Origin: Prado023 sp049688395
GTDB lineage: Bacteria; Actinomycetota; Actinomycetes; S36-B12; CAIYMF01
Direction of reading: 5' to 3'
NCBI GenBank assembly: GCA_049688395.1
Contig: JBAVKQ010000356.1
Coordinates: 1-23,653 of the forward strand
Length of the DNA stretch: 23,653 nucleotides
Shown here: positions 15,254-22,805 of the stretch, piece after piece
How positions within the stretch are numbered: position 1 is the first letter of the stretch
Layout: every line of letters starts with the position of its first letter
Made by a program: the position numbers and the translations under genes
The notes under the pieces: generated by a model
Database searches by the model: none
Told to the model about the DNA's origin: nothing
What the model saw: only the letters and a program-made list of their open reading frames with translations

Positions 15254-15510
15254 CGGCCCCGAGGGCGGGGTAGCCGGGCAGGAACCCGACCGGTGAAGGC
15301 TGCTTCACGCCTCGCGTCTGGACCAGCCCGCGGTTGCGCAGCGCGTACACAGTCACCCGCAAGTCCGAATCGGTCTTGGCGACTGGCACCCCGGCGACCA
15401 GACTCGCCAACACATCAACCTGCCTGGGGCTCAGCCTGCGCGACGCCACCATTCCTCCACCTGTTCGGCCCCTGAAGGTCCGTTCGATCGCGGCGTTGTT
15501 GTCGTGGTCA
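15254..15510 (-). pseudogene. Degraded ORF remnant with DNA-binding-like and transposase-like shreds
   Basis: Within the gene-poor stretch 15132-15663 the minus strand reads, in one open frame, HDNNAAIERTFRG (about 15505-15467) and then RRLSPRQVDVLASLVAG... and TVYALRNRGLVQTRG (15440-15320). The first shred loosely resembles the DNNAAER segment of IS66-type DDE transposases. The second resembles small winged-helix proteins carried on actinobacterial plasmids and islands (SxRQxxVL ... ALRxRxLV). After about 15254 the frame becomes Arg/Pro-rich junk opposite the integrase fragment. No plausible start codon plus Shine-Dalgarno exists. I regard it as decayed mobile DNA; the rest of 15132-15663 shows nothing. 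Confidence 0.3.
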
Positions 15511-15663
15511 CCGGGCAGCCTGCTTGATACCTCACTGCATTCTTGCCTCCCCCTCCCGGCCCGCGACCGCGTCGGTCGCTGCTTGTGGATATCTCTTGCT
15601 GACCCCGCACGGACCGACAGGACTGACTCGGTTGCCGCTGCTCGCTGACCCGTCCCCCGAGCG

Positions 15664-16185
15664 TCAGCCGTAGCGCTCGAGCAGCGCGCGTACCCGTGCT
15701 TGGGCGCTCGGGCTGAGGACGCCTTGGGCGTGGTAGGTCTCGTAGATCGCCTGGGCCTGTTCGACCGAGGTCACCCCGCAGGTGCGCAGCAGCCCTTCGA
15801 TGTCGCCGCTGTCGCGCAGTCCGCGGTTGGCTGCCAGCTTCATCGCCAACAGCATCGGCGCGCTCGCCACGAACACCGTGATCGGCCCATAGGTGAACAG
15901 TTCAGTCCACTCGTCCTGCCCGACGAAGGGGACGAACCCGAGTGCGTGGTTGTTCAGCCAGTCCGCCGGGAGCCCTCGCTCGGCCGCGATCTCGGCGGCA
16001 ACTCGCTCCACGAGGTCACCCGGGTGGTACACCGCGTCGATGTCGAGGGTGGCACGCCGATCGAAGTAGCCGACAGCGATCGCAGCCCCTCCGACCAACC
16101 GAATGGCAGCCGGCTGGCCTGTCAGCGCGAGCCGATGAGCCAGGTCGTGGAGCAACTCCGTGATGAGTGTGCGGTCGAGCAGCAT
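15664..16185 (-). CDS. Nucleotidyltransferase-fold toxin (AbiEii/DUF6036-like)
   Basis: A 173-aa protein with the minimal nucleotidyltransferase signature: a GG pair in RLVGGAAIAVGY (residues 29-40) followed by two aspartates in TLDIDAVY (D48, D50), which would bind metal. The C-terminal half is helical (LLAMKLAANRGLRDSGDIEGLL), typical of AbiEii/DUF6036-type toxins of type II/IV toxin-antitoxin systems. Relatives (MenT, AbiEii) inhibit growth by nucleotide transfer, for some onto tRNA; the target here is unknown. It begins 17 bp after the HTH gene on the same strand and has no clear Shine-Dalgarno, suggesting weaker, coupled translation, which is common for toxins. It lies inside the tRNA-Gly islet. 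Confidence 0.75.
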   Translation of the reverse strand: MLLDRTLITELLHDLAHRLALTGQPAAIRLVGGAAIAVGYFDRRATLDIDAVYHPGDLVERVAAEIAAERGLPADWLNNHALGFVPFVGQDEWTELFTYGPITVFVASAPMLLAMKLAANRGLRDSGDIEGLLRTCGVTSVEQAQAIYETYHAQGVLSPSAQARVRALLERYG

Positions 16186-16202
16186 GGGAGATCGTGACCT
16201 CC

Positions 16203-16772
16203 TCAGACGCTTTCCAGCTCAGACGCGGCGATCAGCACCCCATGGTGAGCGAACGCCGCGGGAACATCCAGGTCCGGCCCGCGGGGACCGAACACATCTG
16301 GGTACCACGGCTCGGCCAACAACCGGGACGAGTCGTCGACCCACGCCGGCACCGGCAGCCCAGCACCGCTGAGGTGGTGGGCGACCAGCGCAGCCAAAGC
16401 GGCGTCGAATCGTGGATCTCCAGTCGGGGTCGGCTCGCACACACACAAAGCAACCCGCACGTCCGCCGGGGCCGCAGCCAGATCGTCGTTGACCTGGATG
16501 AAGGCCCGCCACGCCGTGTCCCGATCGCCACCGGCAAGCAACTCCGCGATCCCCGCGGCAACCTCGGCAACCGGTGCCGACGTCGTGGGAATCAACGACA
16601 GCCGGCATCCGGCACGTGCCACCAGCCGCTCCAGGTGACCCACCCGGGCGTCGCGACGACCAGCCTCGATCGCCGCGATCGTCGGCTGATGATCCCCCGC
16701 CCGCAGAGCCAACTCACGCTGCGACAACCCACCCCGCCACCGCGCACTGCGCAACAGCACCTGACCACTCAT
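16203..16772 (-). CDS. XRE-family HTH antitoxin/autoregulator
   Basis: A 189-aa protein with an N-terminal helix-turn-helix (about residues 4-45: LLRSARWRGGLSQRELALRA, then HQPTIAAIEAGRRD) and a longer C-terminal domain rich in acidic residues and Pro (PRFDAALAALVAHHLSGAG ... LAEPWYPDVFGPRGPD). The pairing of such a regulator with a downstream nucleotidyltransferase is a recurring actinobacterial toxin-antitoxin layout, which supports the antitoxin role. I prefer ATG 16772, which has GGAAGG 7 nt upstream; ATG 16787 lies inside the palindromic operator and has no Shine-Dalgarno. It is probably the neutralising partner and repressor of its own promoter. Confidence 0.8.
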   Translation of the reverse strand: MSGQVLLRSARWRGGLSQRELALRAGDHQPTIAAIEAGRRDARVGHLERLVARAGCRLSLIPTTSAPVAEVAAGIAELLAGGDRDTAWRAFIQVNDDLAAAPADVRVALCVCEPTPTGDPRFDAALAALVAHHLSGAGLPVPAWVDDSSRLLAEPWYPDVFGPRGPDLDVPAAFAHHGVLIAASELESV

Positions 16773-16785
16773 CGCCCGCCTTCCC

Positions 16786-16805
16786 ATAGCGTTATCGCTA
16801 TCTTA
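16786..16805 (-). promoter_or_regulatory. Operator/promoter of the toxin-antitoxin pair
   Basis: ATAGCG-TTAT-CGCTAT (16786-16801) is an inverted repeat overlapping, on the minus strand, the -10-like hexamer TAAGAT (16805-16800). A transcript starting about 7 nt later would have a short leader with the Shine-Dalgarno for ATG 16772. Repressor binding here would block RNA polymerase directly, as in autoregulated toxin-antitoxin operons. Another ATAGCG half-site lies near 16828. Confidence 0.6.
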
Positions 16806-16841
16806 CGCCGCACAGGAGCGACCGCCAATAGCGGGGCCAGC

Positions 16842-16857
16842 CCCGGTCACCCGCTCC
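16842..16857 (+). other. attR-like core
   Basis: CCCGGTCACCCGCTCC, identical to the tRNA-Gly 3' end, then GACGATGAAGGCCTCGCG as in the tandem units. After about 16875 the match decays and the terminator hairpin is no longer complete. Confidence 0.75.
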
Positions 16858-16922
16858 GACGATGAAGGCCTCGCGCTGCTCCGCGGTGCGTCGGGTAGTG
16901 CCCAACGGTCAGGCCGGCGCCG

Positions 16923-17480
16923 TCACAGGAAGTCCAGCGGATCGAACTCCTCGATCGGGATGACCCGCACCCGCGGCAGCGGGATGTTGAACGCCGCGAC
17001 GTCATGCTCCAGGTCCCAGAACTCCACGCCCCGGTCCGCCAGCGCCGCAAAGCCACGATTGCGGAACTCCGGGAACCCCACTGTCGCCACCCGACGCCCG
17101 TCCAGGACCTTCTCCAGCTCGGGGAGGAAGTCGCCGTCGTGGCTGGCGAGCACGACATCGCCGGGCAGGTCGACCAGGGCTTCGAGGGTGCGCTTGATCG
17201 CGATGTCCACGACCTTCGCCTGGGCCGGGCCCGAGAGTGGCACTGGGCGGAACCCGAGGGCCACGAGCGCCTGGACGAAGGGGACCGGCAACTCCCCCTT
17301 CACCGCCAGGAAGAACAGCCCCGTGACCGACTGGCCCCACCGCTGCTCGATGAAGGTGAGCAGTCGACCCCAGCGGGGTCGCTCCTCCTGGCTGGGCCGG
17401 TGCCCGAGGATGTCGCCCCCCAGGGTCGCATCGATGTTCTCCCCGTCAACGAGCAAGTACGTGCGCCCACCGTCAGCCAT
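16923..17480 (-). CDS. NYN-domain (PIN-like) putative ribonuclease
   Basis: A 185-aa protein with the NYN/PIN-like fold signature: LLVDGENID near the N terminus (D12, N15), KVVDIAIKRTLEAL with D92, and VVLASHDGDF with D115 and D117. These acidic residues form the metal site in NYN nucleases, which are presumed RNases. It ends in an acidic/hydrophobic tail (IPIEEFDPLDFL). The frame begins at ATG 17480 with no strong Shine-Dalgarno. It is the first chromosomal gene right of the islet and lies 58 bp downstream of gnd on the same strand. Its substrate is unknown. It is full-length for the compact NYN group. Confidence 0.85.
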   Translation of the reverse strand: MADGGRTYLLVDGENIDATLGGDILGHRPSQEERPRWGRLLTFIEQRWGQSVTGLFFLAVKGELPVPFVQALVALGFRPVPLSGPAQAKVVDIAIKRTLEALVDLPGDVVLASHDGDFLPELEKVLDGRRVATVGFPEFRNRGFAALADRGVEFWDLEHDVAAFNIPLPRVRVIPIEEFDPLDFL

Positions 17481-17538
17481 GCGTTGAGCCTATGACCGGG
17501 TCGCCGGCGAGGACTGCCTCAACCGCCGTGGCCAGGGC

Positions 17539-18573
17539 TCACGCCGGTTTCTCGTCGTGACCGCCGAAGCCCTTGCGCATCGCGGAGAGCACCTGGTTGG
17601 CGAACGCGCCCGAGCCCTGCGAGGAGAATCTCGACTGCAGGGCGGCGGTCAGCACCGGGGCCGGCACACCCTGCTCGATCGCGGCGACCGCGGTCCAGCG
17701 GCCCTCCCCGGAGTCCGACACCCGCCCGGAGAACTCGGCGAGGTCCGGTGAGGCGTGCAGGGCGGCTGCGGTCAGGTCCAGCAACCACGAACCGACCACC
17801 GAGCCGCGCCGCCACAGCTCCGTGATCGCCTCGAGGTCCAGATCGTAGGAGTAGTGCTCCGGGTACTCCAACGGGGCCGTCTCCGCGTCCAGAGCGCGCT
17901 CGGCGAGGCCGGTCCCCGCGTTGGCCAGCACGTTCAGGCCCTCCGCGTAGGCCGCCATCAGCGCGTACTCGATCCCGTTGTGCACCATCTTGACGAAGTG
18001 CCCGGCGCCGTTCGGGCCGCAGTGCAGGAACCCCGACTCGCCCGCGCCCGGCTCGCCGGACCGACCCGACGTCCGGGGCGCGGCCTCCACTCCCGGAGCC
18101 AGCGAGGCGAAGATGGGACGCAGCCGCGCCACCGCGGCATCCTCGCCGCCGATCATCAGGCAGTAGCCGCGCTGCGCACCCCATACCCCGCCCGATGTTC
18201 CGCAGTCGACGTGGTGGATCCCCCGCTCCCCCAGCGTCGCGGCGTGGCGCAGGTCGGCGGTGTAGTGCGTATTGCCCCCGTCGATGATCGTGTCCCCCGG
18301 GGCCAGCACTCCGGCCAGGGCCTCGATGGTCGCATCGGTGATCGCACCAGCCGGCACCATGACCCACACCGCACGGGGAGCGGTCAGCTTCGCGGCCAGG
18401 TCGGCCAGGGACTCGGCCCCGATCGCACCCTCCGCGGCCAGCACGGCCACCGCGGCCGGATCCACGTCGTACACCACAGCCGAATGCCCGTCGGCCATGA
18501 GCCGCCGTACGAGGTTGCCCCCCATCCGCCCCAGGCCGACCATCCCGAGGGTCATGGGCTGGTTCGTTATCAT
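17539..18573 (-). CDS. gnd: 6-phosphogluconate dehydrogenase, decarboxylating (YqeC/GntZ type)
   Basis: A 344-aa short-form 6PGDH that converts 6-phosphogluconate to ribulose 5-phosphate and CO2. The Rossmann motif is GLGRMG (13-18), followed by an acidic residue in VVYDVD (D36) that usually indicates NAD rather than NADP preference. GTSGGVWG (125-132) and KMVHNGIEY, with catalytic-type K195, N199 and E202, are intact. The length and lack of the long C-terminal helical extension place it in the YqeC/GntZ class. ATG 18573 is chosen because GGGAG is 5 nt upstream; ATG 18585 has none. It lies 82 bp downstream of zwf and probably shares its transcript. Confidence 0.93.
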   Translation of the reverse strand: MITNQPMTLGMVGLGRMGGNLVRRLMADGHSAVVYDVDPAAVAVLAAEGAIGAESLADLAAKLTAPRAVWVMVPAGAITDATIEALAGVLAPGDTIIDGGNTHYTADLRHAATLGERGIHHVDCGTSGGVWGAQRGYCLMIGGEDAAVARLRPIFASLAPGVEAAPRTSGRSGEPGAGESGFLHCGPNGAGHFVKMVHNGIEYALMAAYAEGLNVLANAGTGLAERALDAETAPLEYPEHYSYDLDLEAITELWRRGSVVGSWLLDLTAAALHASPDLAEFSGRVSDSGEGRWTAVAAIEQGVPAPVLTAALQSRFSSQGSGAFANQVLSAMRKGFGGHDEKPA

Positions 18574-18655
18574 GCGGTCTCCCATCCACTCGAATCTGCA
18601 TTGGACACATTTCCATCCCTGGGCCCAGACCCGACACGGTCGAGGGCGCCAGCCC

Positions 18656-20068
18656 TCAGCACGGGTCCACCTCGAAGCACTCACGCCACCCCGGATGATC
18701 ACCGACCAGTGCCTCGGCCTGCTCCGGGCCCCAGGTGTTGCGTTCGTAGCCGACGACCTCAGAGGCGCACGACAGCAGCGGCTGCACGATCCGCCAGCTC
18801 CGCTCCACCGCGTCCTCCCGGGCGAACCGGCTGGTGTCCCCGCGCAACGCGTCGAGCAGGACCTGCTCGTAGGGGGCAGCCGCATCGCCGACCTGGGCGG
18901 CGAAGTCCAGGTCCAGGTGCAGCGTCTGCAGGTCGGGCTCGTCGGCCCGGCGGCCCTGCAGGAAGATCGTCAACCCTGGCACCGGCCCGATCCGCAGGAT
19001 CAACTCGTTGGGCGGGGGCTGCTGGCCCCCGAACGTGCCGAACCCCAGCGACGGCGGCTCCTTGAAGATCATCCGCACCTCGGTGACGCTGCGGGGCATC
19101 GCCTTGCCCGCGCGGATGAAGAACGGCACACCGGACCAGCGCCAGTTGTCGATCTTCAGTCGCAGCGCCGCGAACGTCTCGGTGCTCGACGCGGCGTCCA
19201 CGCCGTCGGCCTGCCGGTACCCCTCGTACTGCCCGCGGACGTACGCCGCCGGGTCGGCCTCCTCCACGGCGCTGAGCAAATCGGCCTGCCGGTCGTGCAC
19301 CACGGCTTGCCCACCTCCCGAGGGCGGCTCCATCGCCACCAGGCTCAACACCTGGAGCAGGTGGTTCGGGACGACGTCGCGCATCGCCCCCACCTGGTCG
19401 TAGAAGGAGCCCCGCGTGCCGACGTCGAACGCCTCGGCCATCGTGATCTGCACGCTGTCCACGTAGCTGCGGTTCCACAGCGGCTCGAGGAACGAGTTGG
19501 CGAACCTAAGGAACAGGATGCCCTCGACAGCCTGCTTGCGCAGGAAGTGGTCGATGCGCAGGATGCGCGACTCGTCGATGAGCGCGTGGAGCTGGTCATC
19601 AAGGGCGCACGCGGAGGCAAGGTCATGGCCGAACGGCTTCTCGAAGGCGACCCGACCCTCCTCGAGCAGCCCCGCCCCGTGCAGCCCATCGGTCACACGG
19701 CCGAACAGCCCCGGCGGGATCTCCAGGTAGAACAGCGGCCGGGTCGAGCCATCGAGCACGTCGGCGAGTGCGGCGTACGTGGCCTCGTCGGCGGTGTCGC
19801 CGCGCAGGTAGCGCAACCGCGACCCGAGGCGCTCGACCACCACCGGGTCGGCCGGGATCTGCTGGTCGGCCAGGGCCTCGCCGAGCCGCGCGTGCAGGTC
19901 CGCATCGGTCCACGCGCTGCGCCCGACCCCCACGACGGGAACGCGGAGCAACTCGCGCCTCTCGAGCTGGTACAGCGCCGGCAACGTCATCCGCCGCGAC
20001 AGGTCGCCGGTGATCCCGAAGATGACCAGGCTGTCGGACTCCTCGGGCATGTCAGGCTGCTCGGGCAT
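18656..20068 (-). CDS. zwf: Glucose-6-phosphate dehydrogenase
   Basis: A 470-aa enzyme that oxidises glucose 6-phosphate to 6-phosphogluconolactone, feeding the adjacent gnd. The nucleotide-binding motif is GITGDLSRRM (18-27), EKPFG is at 143-147, and the substrate site is RIDHFLRKQ (171-179), which keeps the key His174 and Lys178. The family signature is normally DHYLGK, so Tyr-to-Phe and Gly-to-Arg changes are present; this is a divergent Zwf. The start ATG 20068 has GAGGAG 6 nt upstream, making the 27 upstream codons of the open frame untranslated. A small hairpin (20091-20111) lies in its leader. No opcA-like partner is in the window. Confidence 0.92.
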   Translation of the reverse strand: MPEQPDMPEESDSLVIFGITGDLSRRMTLPALYQLERRELLRVPVVGVGRSAWTDADLHARLGEALADQQIPADPVVVERLGSRLRYLRGDTADEATYAALADVLDGSTRPLFYLEIPPGLFGRVTDGLHGAGLLEEGRVAFEKPFGHDLASACALDDQLHALIDESRILRIDHFLRKQAVEGILFLRFANSFLEPLWNRSYVDSVQITMAEAFDVGTRGSFYDQVGAMRDVVPNHLLQVLSLVAMEPPSGGGQAVVHDRQADLLSAVEEADPAAYVRGQYEGYRQADGVDAASSTETFAALRLKIDNWRWSGVPFFIRAGKAMPRSVTEVRMIFKEPPSLGFGTFGGQQPPPNELILRIGPVPGLTIFLQGRRADEPDLQTLHLDLDFAAQVGDAAAPYEQVLLDALRGDTSRFAREDAVERSWRIVQPLLSCASEVVGYERNTWGPEQAEALVGDHPGWRECFEVDPC

Positions 20069-20167
20069 GGCACGCTCCTCGGTACGGACCCAGCGGCCGG
20101 GCGGACCGCTGCGGGCTGCTGTCACTGGCGACAGTAGGGCCTCGCGCACGCACCGGCAGCCCGTCGA

Positions 20168-21742
20168 TCACGCCGGCGGGGCAGCGGTGAGCTTGCGCGC
20201 CTCCAGCGCCAGCGCCAACGTCAGCCGGGTGCGTGGGTCGTGCAGGTCCGCGCCCGTGAGCTCCTCGATGCGGGCCAGGCGGTGCTTCATCGTGTTGTAG
20301 TGGATGAACAGCCGCCGGGCGGCCTCGGCCCCGTTGCCGATCCCCAGGTACACCTCGAGGGTTCGGCAGAGCTCCGCGCCGGTCAGCTGATCGTGGCTGA
20401 CGAGATCGCCGATCTGGCCGGTGGCGAATTCCCGCAGCAGGTCCGGCGGATTGGCCAGGAGCAGCCGTTCGAGGACCAGATCCTCGTGACGCACCGCGAC
20501 CATCCCGGTGGCCCGAGCGATCCGGATCGCCGCGCGGGCGGCCACATGGCTGGCTGAGAGCTCCGATGGGGCAGTGGCCACCGGGCCCTGGGCGACCATT
20601 GCGGTCTGCGCCCCGGCCCTGAGCAGCGCCGCGCGCCACACCGCGGGCAGTGGCTCGGTCCCGCTGCGCCGCGGCCCGCCGCTGGACGGACCCGCATCAG
20701 CGGGCACGATGGCCACCACCTCACTGCCCCGCAGCCAGGCCAACGAGCCTCGCGGCAATCCCTGTCTGGCCGCAGCCGCGACCGCGGCCTCGGACAGTTC
20801 CCTGCTGCAGTGACCCACCAGGACGACGTTGCGCCCGGCCAGGTCCCAGCCGAACAGCCGCGATCGTTGGCGGACCGTCTGGGTGTCGGTGTGCACGCCG
20901 GTGACCAGCTCCTCGAGGAACAGGGTCCGCATCTTGCGGTCCAGCTCCAGGCTGGCCACGGCCTGGGCGATATGCATGGCCGCGGCGAAGCAGGACTGCC
21001 GGATCAGCCGACGCTGTCCGAGGGTCGGCTCCCCCCGGCCGCCGACCAGGATCTGTCCGCGCTCCACGCCGCCCACAGTGACGGGGAATCGCCAGACGCC
21101 GCTCGCCGGGCCGGCTCCGTCAGCGTGCGCGTCGGTCTCTGCCGGTGCGTCCGCGGCAGGCAACAGCGCGCCCAGGGTCGCTGCTGCCAGCGGGCCCGTC
21201 CCGATGACGTAGGAATCCTGGTCGATGATCGTGACCGGACGATCCAGTGCGGTGGTGAGCGCAGCAGCGATGCCGTCCAAGCCGCCGCCGGACAGGGCTA
21301 CGCCGGTCAGCCGCTCACGGATCATCTCGGCGCCCGCGGGTTCCGCCCCGTAGTCGGCGAGCACGATCGCCAGGACCGCGCCGATCACGTCATTGAACGA
21401 GGTGTGGTCGGGCAGGACGATGACGGGCAGCCCATGCTCCTGGGCCGCGGTGCGCAAGCCGGTGGGTAGGTGGGTCAGGTAGCGCATGGGCTTGACCGCC
21501 AGCGCGGCCAGGCCCAGACCGGCCAGCTCGCCGACCAGTTCCACCAATCGCTCCGGGCGGTCCCGGACCGGGAACCCGGTCGTCAGCAGCAGCTCACCCG
21601 GCTTCACGAAGGCCTCGATGTCGGGGACCTCCATGACGTTGGCCCCGGTCACGATCCGATCCAGGCCTGCCGAGCCGGCCAACACCTGCGCCCCGTTCAT
21701 CGCGTGGAGAGTGAGGATCTCCTTGACGGTCACGCCGGTCAT
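20168..21742 (-). CDS. PucR-family transcriptional regulator (purine catabolism type)
   Basis: A 524-aa regulator with the PucR architecture: an N-terminal ligand-sensing PucR domain (about 8-125; VTVKEILTLHAM..., EVPDIEAFVKPGELLLTTG), a central GGDEF-like CdaR region, and a C-terminal HTH_30 (about 465-510; LEVYLGIGNGAEAARRL, HYNTMKHRLARIEELTG). PucR proteins control purine, allantoin and related nitrogen catabolism. It is divergent from the allH-fdrA genes across 96 bp containing a 13-bp palindrome, and it likely regulates them. The start is ATG 21742 with AAGGGG about 9 nt upstream. It ends 99 bp before zwf, which it may or may not influence. Confidence 0.9.
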   Translation of the reverse strand: MTGVTVKEILTLHAMNGAQVLAGSAGLDRIVTGANVMEVPDIEAFVKPGELLLTTGFPVRDRPERLVELVGELAGLGLAALAVKPMRYLTHLPTGLRTAAQEHGLPVIVLPDHTSFNDVIGAVLAIVLADYGAEPAGAEMIRERLTGVALSGGGLDGIAAALTTALDRPVTIIDQDSYVIGTGPLAAATLGALLPAADAPAETDAHADGAGPASGVWRFPVTVGGVERGQILVGGRGEPTLGQRRLIRQSCFAAAMHIAQAVASLELDRKMRTLFLEELVTGVHTDTQTVRQRSRLFGWDLAGRNVVLVGHCSRELSEAAVAAAARQGLPRGSLAWLRGSEVVAIVPADAGPSSGGPRRSGTEPLPAVWRAALLRAGAQTAMVAQGPVATAPSELSASHVAARAAIRIARATGMVAVRHEDLVLERLLLANPPDLLREFATGQIGDLVSHDQLTGAELCRTLEVYLGIGNGAEAARRLFIHYNTMKHRLARIEELTGADLHDPRTRLTLALALEARKLTAAPPA

Positions 21743-21756
21743 CTACGCACCCCTTC

Positions 21757-21769
21757 GTCCGATTCGGAC
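21757..21769. promoter_or_regulatory. Palindromic operator candidate between pucR-like gene and allH
   Basis: GTCCGATTCGGAC is a perfect 6-1-6 palindrome 15 bp upstream of the regulator start. A second GTCCGA half-site with a degenerate partner (AGCGGA) lies at 21789-21800. This is a natural site for the divergently encoded regulator to control both directions. Confidence 0.5.
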
Positions 21770-21826
21770 AATCACGAGCCCAAACGTCGTCCGAAGCGGA
21801 TGCTGCGCCGCATGCGTCTGCGGGCG

Positions 21827-21832
21827 TACGTT
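21827..21832 (+). promoter_or_regulatory. -10 box for a probably leaderless allH transcript
   Basis: TACGTT fits TAnnnT and ends 6 nt before ATG 21839, which puts transcription start at the A of the start codon. No Shine-Dalgarno precedes this ATG. The pattern matches that before valS. Confidence 0.45.
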
Positions 21833-21838
21833 CCCCAT

Positions 21839-22728
21839 ATGACCCCACTCGTGCCCGATCCTCCCGACTGGATCCGAGTGGCCCATGACATTGACTGGGC
21901 CGTGACGCATGCACTGGCCATCGTCCATGTCGGACAGTCTGGCACGTTGCTCGCCGCACCCGGGGAGGATCGGGGCAGCCTTGTCGCGCTGACCTGGGGC
22001 GAGCGCGGCCTCGCCCCCGGGGGCCTGCAGATCCCAGTCTCGGCCGCAGCCGGGCTGGTCACCCGACTGAGTCAGGTCCGTGCCCAGGGCGCGCTCGTCG
22101 ATCTCAGCCCTTGGAGCGACCTGCCCGCCGATCGCCTCGTGAACGTGGACCTGCATCTGCCCGACACCGGCATCGATGCCACGGCAGTGAACCACCTGGC
22201 CGACCTGCTCAGCGGGCACCCCGATCGGCCAGGGGCCGACGACGACGCGATGGGCCCCGCCGGCAACGAGCACTGAGTCCGGCACTGGCCCACGCGATCC
22301 TGATCGGCGACGCAGGGGGCGCCTGCGCCCTGGCGCAACGGCTCATCGGTGCCGGCCCCGGCGCCACCCCGGCCGGTGATGACGTGCTCATCGGCATCCT
22401 GGCCGGCGTTCAGCTGGCGGCCGGTGCGGGGCTCGTCCCCCCAGCCGCCCAGCGCGCAGACCGCCAGGTCCGGCGCATCGTGCACATGGCGCTGGATCGG
22501 ACCACCGCGGCCTCCGCGCACGACCTGGCCGCCGCCCTGGCCGGCTCCTTCAGCGAGCACCTGCTCCACCTGGCTGTTGCGCTCGGGGACCCCCAGACGG
22601 TCACCCCCGCCTACCGGGCGGCGTGCATCTGGGGGGCCACCTCCGGGATCGACCTCCTGCACGGGCTGGTCGGCGCCGCGGCCGAGTCCCTCGGGCATGG
22701 ACCGGCGCTGGCGCGCGCCACCGCTTAG
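21839..22728 (+). pseudogene. allH: DUF2877 / AllH-like subunit, split by an apparent -1 frameshift
   Basis: The N-terminal half runs from ATG 21839 (MTPLVPDPPDWIRVAHDIDW) to a TGA at 22274. The C-terminal half lies in the frame one base back and ends at 22728. The second half contains LIGAGPGATPAGDDVLIGIL, the hallmark of DUF2877. Joined, they would give about 295 aa, close to the family's 270-300. A run GGGCCCC (22252-22258) allows a formal -1 slip (GGC CCC to GGG CCC) that joins the two frames at DGPRRQRALSP. A 1-nt deletion or base-call error near here is the simplest reading. DUF2877 is AllH (YlbF) of the E. coli oxamate carbamoyltransferase AllFGH. ATGs at 21800 and 21812 are alternative starts. 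fdrA follows 77 bp later. Confidence 0.78.
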
Positions 22729-22805
22729 GACGGCCCATCCCGGCCCACCCAGGCCCGGCGAGGCACAGTCACAACTCGACCAACAGCACGGATCAGGAGC
22801 AGCCA

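Larger units (their letters stand above)
14436..16857. mobile_element. Degraded integrative islet in tRNA-Gly with a toxin-antitoxin pair
   Basis: The 2.4-kb segment is bounded by 16-bp direct repeats CCCGGTCACCCGCTCC at 14436-14451 (attL-like) and 16842-16857 (attR-like). At the left end the core is followed by unrelated DNA. At the right end it is followed by GACGATGAAGGCCTCGCG, the sequence that follows the core in the intact tandem units, so the chromosome resumes there, with divergence after about 16888. Contents in order: a bidirectional-looking terminator, GGGACACG boxes, a shredded integrase, a degraded minus-strand ORF, a nucleotidyltransferase toxin and an HTH antitoxin. The integrase is dead, so the islet is probably immobile unless served in trans. 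Confidence 0.82.

Noticed and set aside
15334..15648. A 104-codon plus-strand protein in the islet
   Set aside because: No Shine-Dalgarno, no family resemblance, and the opposite strand carries the better (though degraded) coding remnants.
18272..20137. A 621-codon plus-strand frame opposite zwf
   Set aside because: Antisense to a full G6PDH; composition typical of a shadow frame.
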